Shown: positions 35,701-41,200 of the stretch, one piece after another | Layout: every line of letters begins with the position of its first letter | Numbering within the stretch: position 1 is the first letter of the stretch | Assembly: GCA_017993505.1 (NCBI GenBank) | Contig: JAGOMP010000023.1 | Coordinates: 1-41,200 of the forward strand | Reading direction: 5' to 3' | DNA from: Planctomycetota bacterium | GTDB lineage: Bacteria; Planctomycetota; Uabimicrobiia; Uabimicrobiales; JABWCH01 | DNA length: 41,200 nucleotides | Notes under the pieces: generated by a model | The model's input: the letters and a program-made list of their open reading frames with translations, nothing else | What the model was told of the DNA's origin: nothing | The model's database searches: none | Program-made: the position numbers and the translations under genes

Positions 35701-36026
35701 CTTGGAATACTTTCAGACATCAAACATTCATTATCGATACTTGAAATACTTTCAGTCGTCAAATAGTCATTACTATAACTTGGAATACTTTCAGTCGTCA
35801 CATTCAACTTAGGTATAAACATACGTTGTAAACAGTTAGAACAAATGACTTCTCGATTTGCATTTTTGCTAGCAATTGAATATTTTTTCCCACAAGTACA
35901 TACAAACGCCATAGAATCTTCATCTTGAAATGCTATGATTTTTCCACACTGTTGGCATAGTACATCGATGTATGGTTCTTGAGCACATACTATATTTTTA
36001 CAACTAGGACAGAACACCTGAAACAT
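32769..36026 (-). CDS. Ser/Thr protein kinase with zinc ribbons, membrane helix and DnaJ-type zinc fingers
   Basis: 1085 residues from the ATG at 36026. AGGAGG (36039-36034) is 7 bases from this ATG but only 1 base from the in-frame ATG at 36032, so the former is preferred. Order: zinc ribbons (Cys6/9/24/27 and 43/45/62/65), TESI repeats (77-115), Hanks-type kinase (about 121-385: GQGGMGSVY, Lys150 in VAVK, HRDIKPSN with Asp247, DFG 265-267, intact), basic and repeat-rich linker, one membrane helix (561-583), coiled coils with Asp/Asn/Lys repeats, motif PALFFWVCP and seven CxxC plus one CxC motifs (949-1062). With the kinase in the cytoplasm the CxxC fingers would lie outside. No J domain. 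Upstream lies an exported propeller protein, downstream a recombinase-like gene. Confidence 0.92.
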   Translation of the reverse strand: MFQVFCPSCKNIVCAQEPYIDVLCQQCGKIIAFQDEDSMAFVCTCGKKYSIASKNANREVICSNCLQRMFIPKLNVTTESIPSYSNDYLTTESISSIDNECLMSESIPSINNKYSFRVDNYELFEKLGQGGMGSVYKAKNVKNNKIVAVKLLNPQENTDEAKIITQRFLLEGKICLNLKHPNIIHVYSMGEYHNAPYIAMEYIDGVSLLEYVQKPHVKDNWKLYASLFYQLTDALHYIHSRKIIHRDIKPSNILVTGQGKPILMDFGIAKKQDNKVELTQAGNILGTIQYMSYEQANDESVSPQSDIYSLGAVLYHVLTNQPPYTGNTTAAIFFSMIKDTIQKPSSFNDKIPCALEQITLKTLEKDLEKRYKTARALQKDLKNFFVDNLKELSVAYTLEGVIAAEVEELWNTPEEPPLPEESPLPSDIEKTHISKPSLPRKAVSRTTVSRKAASRKISYRKVSIPPAVPKKQKANSLNIINKVWKKRVVPQKAKTHDKKDVANQNVVQQKAKTHDKKDVANQNVVQQKCNQIISGSPQSMSTTQQNYKQQTPVNKKSSYKNVFLWVFFFIIVLIGSLFFFFPIEKNLGHFYNNFDNKESSVEKNNKESLVEKNTTLPKDVDIEFRSFWRKKQQKFNKKIQEKISEIDLWKYKYEWHMQHPNLEKKFQNICKKNEDCRTNIETCRIQANIYIKDSSHKDALELWDQTKKFEKTLKDIDDELTDIRKNLVGKYFFKKFKEIENKKNLNKDFSLEWWCFILRHNFLRKRYENYVKILQEKDNKDNDNKDNDNKDNDVQEIDNDTKKIENSKKIDNDSKEKEDNPKKIEDDPKKKDADFILKKLIDKVKKEKNENREAIFYEITILLLEEWQKPEEVSNKRQSNEKDKGIPENIFKNLITFCNNQEYISMMQECQKISYLNKERQKTIIFEKNPALFFWVCPDIFTYLKFPNCTVCDGVGIQICPDCKGTQIKNFTSYKCKCKEHASGKYVTCIRCKGSKQINLKKEVKFKKKELLNINIDCYCCNKTGQITESQKNCKKCSGIGYIKQKGCPKCNSTGVIVCNKCKNTGLDFKDSTMLKQLINYLTSP
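34443..34557 (-). repeat. Exact 54-bp tandem duplication in the kinase gene
   Basis: 34443-34496 and 34497-34550 are identical over all 54 bases, with seven more matching bases after. They encode two copies of an 18-residue unit with the core QKAKTHDKKDVANQN in the linker before the membrane helix. Perfect identity indicates a very recent event. Confidence 0.95.
35682..35798 (-). repeat. 39-bp tandem repeats in the kinase gene
   Basis: Three 13-residue units TTESIPSYSNDYL, TTESISSIDNECL and MSESIPSINNKYS between the zinc ribbons and the kinase domain. They are Ser/Thr-rich and could be autophosphorylation sites. Confidence 0.8.
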
Positions 36027-36066
36027 ATCCATACCTCCTTTCTTTTTTTTAATAAATTTCCTTGGC

Positions 36067-37119
36067 TCAATCTTTTATAGACTTTTTAAAACCAAATAAT
36101 ATAAAAAATATTAAATTCATACATAGAATCAGAATAATAAAGGTCATAACTAAATAATATAAAGTTTTCATTTTATAAAAGTCAGTTATATCTTGTTGCG
36201 AAACCCAAGCACTACCATCAAAATAACCGATTCCAAAATACGTATTAAACCATAATATATCATAGGAATTAAAAAATCTCCTCAAAAATGATAGAGAAGG
36301 ACGAATGTGCAAAATTTCTACTTTTTCCCAATCGTTTCCATCATAAAAATAACATCCATCATCATAATTGCTGATCCAAAAACGATTTTTAAATAATGCA
36401 ATAGAATATAGTCGTGAAAACTTACCATGAGAAAGATTTTGCCATTGACACATCTCTTTATTCCAAGTCCATACATCATTCTCACAAATAACCCAAGGTT
36501 GTCCAAAAGAATCAATGTCAAATGAATCAACTTTTCCTGGATTTGTTAAAACCTTCCAATTTTTTCCATCAAAAGCAATAAAACCAGACAACCAAAGACA
36601 ATTGTGTGAGTCTTTTTGTAAAATGCCCCCTGTAACTCCGTCTGGATATGGAATTTGCTCCCACCATTGATTATTCTGATGAAAACACCATAAAAAATCA
36701 CGAGTAGCAATCCATATTTCTCGTTGCCAAGTTTCAATTCCAAAATCAAGCCCTAATTCATGGCTTTGTAAAACATCAATAGGCAAAAGAATAATCTGCC
36801 AATTTTTACGTTTCAAATTATAGCATACGAGTTGAGGGAAAAATAGTAACCAAAGATTACCTTCTTCATCAATACATGCCATATCTTTTTGCAAATCGAT
36901 TTTTTTCCAAAGTTCTGATAAAACACTAGGAAGTGAAGACAGCTCCTCCCACACATTATCCTTTTTCCAATAGTATATTTGCTCAGAAACATACATATAT
37001 ACGCCATGTTCATTTGCAGATAAAATTTGATACTCTTGGTCAAAAAGAAAACTAGGGGTTGCTAATAAGCTAGCTATACTAATGAAAAATAGCAACAAAA
37101 GAAATATAGATGCTCTCAT
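36067..37119 (-). CDS. Exported membrane-anchored beta-propeller-like protein
   Basis: 350 residues. An N-terminal signal peptide (RASIFLLLLFFISIASLLA) is followed by a repeated pattern of Trp-rich strands (NLWLLF, EIWIATRDFLWCF, CLWLSGFIAFDGKNW, QPWVICENDVWTW, RFWISNYDDGCYFYDGNDW), which resembles two-component-regulator-type propellers (Reg_prop). A C-terminal membrane helix (about 317-341) and a short basic tail (GFKKSIKD) would anchor it with the propeller outside the membrane. AGG nine bases before the ATG supports the start. It lies 24 bases after the symporter and about 40 before the kinase gene, so it could be a sensor partner of the kinase; this is inferred from position only. Confidence 0.75.
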   Translation of the reverse strand: MRASIFLLLLFFISIASLLATPSFLFDQEYQILSANEHGVYMYVSEQIYYWKKDNVWEELSSLPSVLSELWKKIDLQKDMACIDEEGNLWLLFFPQLVCYNLKRKNWQIILLPIDVLQSHELGLDFGIETWQREIWIATRDFLWCFHQNNQWWEQIPYPDGVTGGILQKDSHNCLWLSGFIAFDGKNWKVLTNPGKVDSFDIDSFGQPWVICENDVWTWNKEMCQWQNLSHGKFSRLYSIALFKNRFWISNYDDGCYFYDGNDWEKVEILHIRPSLSFLRRFFNSYDILWFNTYFGIGYFDGSAWVSQQDITDFYKMKTLYYLVMTFIILILCMNLIFFILFGFKKSIKD

Positions 37120-37143
37120 GTGATAACCTACTTAATAATCTAC

Positions 37144-38496
37144 TTAAAAACCAAACATACGATTAATAGTTTCTGTTTTAATAAATCCCATTTTATTTGC
37201 TGCAATGATAAACAAACAAACAGGAATAAAAATTCGAATGAGCCACAACCAAATAGGATATGCCCATTTTAATTTATTTCCTTGGAGAAATTCGCTTTTT
37301 CGAATATCAGCTGGCATTCTCCAACCTACAAATAAGGCAATGAAGAAGGAGGCAAGAGGCAATATCCAATCTGTGATTGCTTCTGCTAAACTAAAAGCAT
37401 TTTCATTAATGCAAGGAATACCTAATACAAATAGACCTACTCCCACAAAAATACAGGCATTTTTTCGTTTCCATCCAAAATGATCCATCAAATAAGCAAT
37501 CGGCACTTCAGTAATGGAAATAGCAGACGTTAAAGCAGCAAAAGCCACCAATAAGAAAAATGCACCACCAAATAAAAAACCAACAGGAATGTGATTAAAT
37601 AAAACAGGCATAGATTCAAAAATTAAGCCAGGACCACCAGTTGGTTGTCCATGATTTTGGAAAATAATAGGAAAAACAACAAAGCAAGCTGCAATGGCAA
37701 TAGAAGTATCTAAACTGCAAATCCATAAGGAAGCTTTGGGGATATCATCTTTGCGAGATAAATAACTTCCATATGTCAACATTGTCCCCATACCAAGGCT
37801 CAAAGAAAAGAATGCCTGACCTACGACTACTAAAAGACTCGAAGGCTTTAATGAGTTATTGGGCCAAAAAGTAAACTTAAAAGTTTCTTTAAACCCATCA
37901 AATAAAAAAATAGCAGAATATAAGACAAGACCCAATACTATAAGAAATAGCATAGGCATTAAAATTTTTGACCACTTTTCAATGCCTTCTTTTACACCAC
38001 CATATAAAATACCAATTGTCAGCCCCATAGAAATACCATGGAACAATAATTCTTCCCAAACACCACTTCTTAATGTAGTGTAAAAAGTTTTGATTTCCTC
38101 TGGACTTTTATCACCAAAAAAATTAAAAAAACAGCGTAAACAATAATTGATCGTCCAACCAAAAATCATACTGTAAAACGTCATGATCAAAACACTACCA
38201 ATCAAACCAAGAGCACCTACGCCAACCCATGGACTCCACTTGGAAGTATAATGCTGAAACGCTGCAATGGGAGATTTTTGTGTATTGCGTCCAATCATAA
38301 TCTCCGCAATCATCACAGGCAAGCCAATAAATAAAACACAAAACAAATAAATTAAAACAAAAAGTCCACCACCATTCGCACCTGTTTTATAAGGGAAACC
38401 CCAAATATTCCCCAATCCAATAGCACTACCAGCAGCAGCTAAAATAAAGCCAATACGACTAGTCCATTGACCTCGTGTTGAAACGGTTCCTTCCAT
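37144..38496 (-). CDS. Sodium:neurotransmitter symporter family (LeuT-type) transporter
   Basis: Na-coupled amino-acid or amine transporter of the inner membrane. 450 residues from the ATG at 38496, chosen because AAGGAA precedes it; the ATG at 38517 has no ribosome site and overlaps rnhC. About 11-12 membrane helices. The TM1 hallmark AAAGSAIGLGNIWGFPY, with its unwound Gly-rich substrate and sodium site, is intact and followed by NGGGLFVLIYLFCVLFIGLP. TM8 contains LVAFAALTSAISITEV, the usual second sodium-site region. Substrate cannot be predicted. It lies 10 bases after rnhC. Confidence 0.93.
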   Translation of the reverse strand: MEGTVSTRGQWTSRIGFILAAAGSAIGLGNIWGFPYKTGANGGGLFVLIYLFCVLFIGLPVMIAEIMIGRNTQKSPIAAFQHYTSKWSPWVGVGALGLIGSVLIMTFYSMIFGWTINYCLRCFFNFFGDKSPEEIKTFYTTLRSGVWEELLFHGISMGLTIGILYGGVKEGIEKWSKILMPMLFLIVLGLVLYSAIFLFDGFKETFKFTFWPNNSLKPSSLLVVVGQAFFSLSLGMGTMLTYGSYLSRKDDIPKASLWICSLDTSIAIAACFVVFPIIFQNHGQPTGGPGLIFESMPVLFNHIPVGFLFGGAFFLLVAFAALTSAISITEVPIAYLMDHFGWKRKNACIFVGVGLFVLGIPCINENAFSLAEAITDWILPLASFFIALFVGWRMPADIRKSEFLQGNKLKWAYPIWLWLIRIFIPVCLFIIAANKMGFIKTETINRMFGF

Positions 38497-38506
38497 GCAA
38501 GATTCC

Positions 38507-39373
38507 TTACAATTCATTTGTTATTTTAAAATGTACCTTGGCAACATGACGCAAAGCAGAACGTCCCCATTTTTGAAGAAATATGCGAGCGCTCTCCTTT
38601 ACCATGCTTGCCCCTTTTGGAAAATTCATTTGGTACGTTTCTTCCATCTCATCCCATGCTATTAAAAAACAAGCACGAGCAAACACAGAAGCTATGGCCA
38701 CAGCAAGATCTCGCTCAGCCTTTATTTCTTGTACCAAATAAATCTTTTGACTCTTTTTCATCAATTGCTTTTCCAATAATGATTTATTTTTGGAAAATTG
38801 ATCAGAAATAGCTAATCCTACACTGCATTTTTCTAAAATTTTTTCTAAAACAGTAGCATGGGCCCATGCCAAAACAAAATTTAAATTACACTTTTCATTA
38901 TAAATTCGATTATATTCTTCTGGATGCAATATAAGGACTTCATATGTTATTGTATCTTTCCAAGCCTCATATATTTGCAAAATTTTTTTATCTGTCATCT
39001 TCTTGCTATCTTGCACACCAGCATCATACAATTTCTGTTCACAATCCTTATCTATTACAGCTGCACAAATAACAAGGGGACCAAAAAAATCACCTTTCCC
39101 CACTTCATCAATCCCTACACGCGATTCCCCAGAAAAATTAAAACCATCTTCCTGTTTTTCTATAGGTTTTGAAGCTCCCAACAATGCATTGACTTCTGCT
39201 TGAACAATATCCTTTTTCCCATCCTTTTTCCCTTGCACCAAAACCTTCCCTGTTGAATATTCATTGAGTCGAAGAATTTCTGTGCCCACTTGACATTGAT
39301 ATTGTATGCCCGACTGGATCTCCACACATTCTAAAACTTTCCATCCTTTTTTTTGGATATACTCTTGAATCAC
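38507..39373 (-). CDS. rnhC: Ribonuclease HIII
   Basis: Cleaves the RNA strand of RNA-DNA hybrids; cytoplasmic, Mg-dependent. 288 residues. The N-terminal TBP-like substrate-binding domain (about 1-75) distinguishes it from RNase HII, and the GIDEVGKGDFFGP signature (Asp89, Glu90) is diagnostic of HIII. Further acidic residues are Asp122 in DSKK and Asp191 in SDQF. The start codon is GTG (39373-39371), supported by AAGGAG five bases upstream, and overlaps the preceding gene's TGA by 4 bases (GTGA), implying translational coupling. Confidence 0.95.
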   Translation of the reverse strand: MIQEYIQKKGWKVLECVEIQSGIQYQCQVGTEILRLNEYSTGKVLVQGKKDGKKDIVQAEVNALLGASKPIEKQEDGFNFSGESRVGIDEVGKGDFFGPLVICAAVIDKDCEQKLYDAGVQDSKKMTDKKILQIYEAWKDTITYEVLILHPEEYNRIYNEKCNLNFVLAWAHATVLEKILEKCSVGLAISDQFSKNKSLLEKQLMKKSQKIYLVQEIKAERDLAVAIASVFARACFLIAWDEMEETYQMNFPKGASMVKESARIFLQKWGRSALRHVAKVHFKITNEL

Positions 39374-40953
39374 TCCTGCTCCTTTGATTCTACAATACGC
39401 AATGTAGGACGCTCTTGAAAGCTCTGTAACATATCTCGTTTCAACGATTGATAAAATAACATAAAATGACTTACATCTGGCAATTTAGACTTCTTTTTTG
39501 TAGCAGAAACTCCATATAACTTCACAATATCAGACAAAATATATTCCATATCTTGAATAAATTGCACCATCAAAGCCCACTGTTCCATCACATCATTACA
39601 CCGAACATGATGAATAAACACATCGTCAACCCAATGATAATGCAATGCTAATAAATCCACCAATTTCTTACGAACTGCTTTAATATCTCTATCTCTAAAA
39701 ACATTATAATTTTTTACTACCTTTTCCCACAACGCATTTACATAGTAATAAAACTTTGCTTCCTGTTCTTTAGAAAAAAATGACTTCTTGGATAAATTGG
39801 GCAAACATCGTTTCAAAACACCTTTCCAATCAGTTCCACCGTGCGACACATGATCTTGCATAAAACCTTCTAGCACACTTTTATTCCAAGAAACATTCAA
39901 CTCCTTTAAAATCACATTTAAAGAATCTAAACGACCTGTATTCACAGCGTGCGGTCGAATTAAAGAATTCCAAATCATTTCATGCAATTCATTATCATCA
40001 TCCCATAGAAACGTATCCCTTCCTACAACTTTCAAAGAAATATTATTCGATTTTTCCAAAAATTCCAAAATGGAATAATATGGTTTTGTCAACAATAAAT
40101 CCTTGCCACTACGAAAAAACGCACCAGACAACTGTTCAAACACGTTATAAGACTCAGATTCGGCAAACTCTTGATGTAATGCATTTTCTAAATCACAAAT
40201 CCACTGTTCCCCTTCTTCCCCTAAATTTTCGAATTTTGATTTGGGTGAATAGTCAATTTCATACAACCCATTAGCCCAGTCAAGAACTCGACAAATCAAA
40301 GCATCACCATCCATAAAATTAAACGCCCTATAAAACTCCTTCATATCAAAAACCTTTAGACTGATCGTACTTTTTAAATCCTGCATGTTTGCTAAAATTT
40401 CCTCATTCTTTTCATGATTGCACATAAAAAATGCTAAACAACTTTCCCAATCAAACAAAGAATGGTAATTCATCACATCACATATAGCACTACTATATTG
40501 TTTTGTAGGAATCCTGCCATATTTCCATATAAAAATACATTCGCTAGGCAAAAGACCTATATAATGAAAAGGGAAAAAACGATGTCCTGGAAACAAAATT
40601 CCGTTTTCTATTTCCTCTGAAGTAGGATTAATCTTAAAAAAAGAATTTAAAAAATACATCCTTCTAGGAATATACTCTTCTTGGGTCTTATCATAAAATA
40701 CCCAAGGATTTTGATCCAATACTTGATTTGCTATTTTCACCAACATAGAAGGCTTATATTTCTCTAATAAAAACGGAGAAATATCCATATCTATCAGTTT
40801 CTGTACGCTTTCTAACAACATCTCAAAAGTAAAAGGAGCGTCACGTTCTATAATCCAATGCTTTATTATGAAATGCACTTCTTTTTCTAACCTTGTTCGC
40901 CTTGGTTTTGACTTTATATTTTTTGATGACTGATCCAAAATATTTTTTTTCAT
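39370..40953 (-). CDS. Unknown 527-residue protein upstream of rnhC
   Basis: No family recognised, no signal peptide or membrane helix. The N-terminus is basic (KNIKSKPRRTRLEKEV) and followed by a helical region in which FTFEMLLESVQKLIDMDISPFLLEKY resembles a small winged-helix-like module; the rest is mixed, with many Trp and aromatic residues. The LEKEVHFIIKHWIIERDAPF...NPWVFYDKTQEEYIPRR arrangement could suggest nucleic-acid binding, which would suit the tight linkage with rnhC (4-base overlap), but this is speculation. The ribosome site is weak (TTGGA). It is the first gene of the leftward operon behind the candidate promoter at 40997-41024. Confidence 0.7.
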   Translation of the reverse strand: MKKNILDQSSKNIKSKPRRTRLEKEVHFIIKHWIIERDAPFTFEMLLESVQKLIDMDISPFLLEKYKPSMLVKIANQVLDQNPWVFYDKTQEEYIPRRMYFLNSFFKINPTSEEIENGILFPGHRFFPFHYIGLLPSECIFIWKYGRIPTKQYSSAICDVMNYHSLFDWESCLAFFMCNHEKNEEILANMQDLKSTISLKVFDMKEFYRAFNFMDGDALICRVLDWANGLYEIDYSPKSKFENLGEEGEQWICDLENALHQEFAESESYNVFEQLSGAFFRSGKDLLLTKPYYSILEFLEKSNNISLKVVGRDTFLWDDDNELHEMIWNSLIRPHAVNTGRLDSLNVILKELNVSWNKSVLEGFMQDHVSHGGTDWKGVLKRCLPNLSKKSFFSKEQEAKFYYYVNALWEKVVKNYNVFRDRDIKAVRKKLVDLLALHYHWVDDVFIHHVRCNDVMEQWALMVQFIQDMEYILSDIVKLYGVSATKKKSKLPDVSHFMLFYQSLKRDMLQSFQERPTLRIVESKEQE

Positions 40954-40996
40954 TCCAATAATCCAATAGTCACAATAATAATCTTAATTTGCCTCT

Positions 40997-41024
40997 ATTT
41001 TATAGAAAAATATAAAACATGCAA
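40997..41024 (-). promoter_or_regulatory. Candidate sigma70 promoter of the rnhC operon
   Basis: On the minus strand TTGCAT (41024-41019), a 16-base spacer and TAAAAT (41002-40997), 44 bases before the start codon at 40953. The surrounding 40954-41200 is AT-rich and otherwise shows no gene or clear structure. Confidence 0.45.
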
Positions 41025-41200
41025 GAAATTTCTATGATTTTTCAACACAAAACAAAATCAAAATTCATTTTCACTTTTTTTTTTTGCTATGATAGAATAT
41101 AATACAATACAATAATTTATAACATAATAATATATAAACATCATGTTCTATAAATATAAGAATATATATCCTTTCAACAATCAAATAATGAATTTTTGAA

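Noticed and set aside
40954..41200. Partial gene at the right edge
   Set aside because: Frequent stops in all frames and strong AT bias; only a candidate promoter is supported.

Overview
The window is a low-GC (about 30% by eye) bacterial chromosome segment with 25 protein-coding genes and no rRNA, tRNA or CRISPR array that I can see. Several features point to a Planctomycetota/PVC-like bacterium, though this is inference and not proof: a Hanks-type Ser/Thr kinase, an FHA protein, a giant TPR protein, membrane proteins combining N-terminal zinc ribbons with C-terminal DnaJ-type zinc fingers, a kelch protein with a C-terminal Cys-TM-Arg tail, and RNase HIII with type 2 IPP isomerase. A superoxide reductase suggests an anaerobe or microaerophile.

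Layout. The first 6 kb is mixed-strand and accessory-like: an exported kelch protein (+), an unknown membrane protein (-), superoxide reductase (-), a double-FHA protein (+) and an unknown helical-repeat protein (+), separated by intergenic DNA rich in repeats and palindromes. From 6 kb to 41 kb every gene is on the minus strand, in probable operons (given in transcription order). (a) 19.1 to 6.05 kb: small exported protein, divergent apgM-like protein, tail-anchored protein, PHP protein, 2340-residue TPR protein, nadD, xseA, behind a good sigma70-like promoter at 19178-19206. (b) 25.1 to 19.2 kb: receiver-histidine kinase hybrid, exported unknown, holA, fni. (c) 29.4 to 25.2 kb: Prc/Tsp protease and an M2-like metallopeptidase, behind a promoter at 29407-29434. 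(d) 41 to 29.5 kb: unknown, rnhC, LeuT-family symporter, exported propeller protein, zinc-ribbon/kinase/TM/zinc-finger protein, a degenerate tyrosine recombinase, and a kinase-less paralogue of the kinase protein.

Working themes. Replication and repair (holA, rnhC, xseA), NAD and isoprenoid synthesis (nadD, fni), envelope proteolysis (Prc plus M2-like peptidase) and phospho-signalling (Ser/Thr kinase, FHA, hybrid histidine kinase) sit among lineage-specific proteins. Two things stand out. First, gene 3' ends are repeatedly duplicated in tandem just past the stop codon (xseA, the gene before holA, the FHA gene), alongside in-frame short tandem duplications inside many genes. Second, a paralogous pair of membrane proteins shares identically spaced zinc ribbons and multi-CxxC fingers, one with and one without a kinase, on either side of a recombinase-like protein that lacks key catalytic residues.
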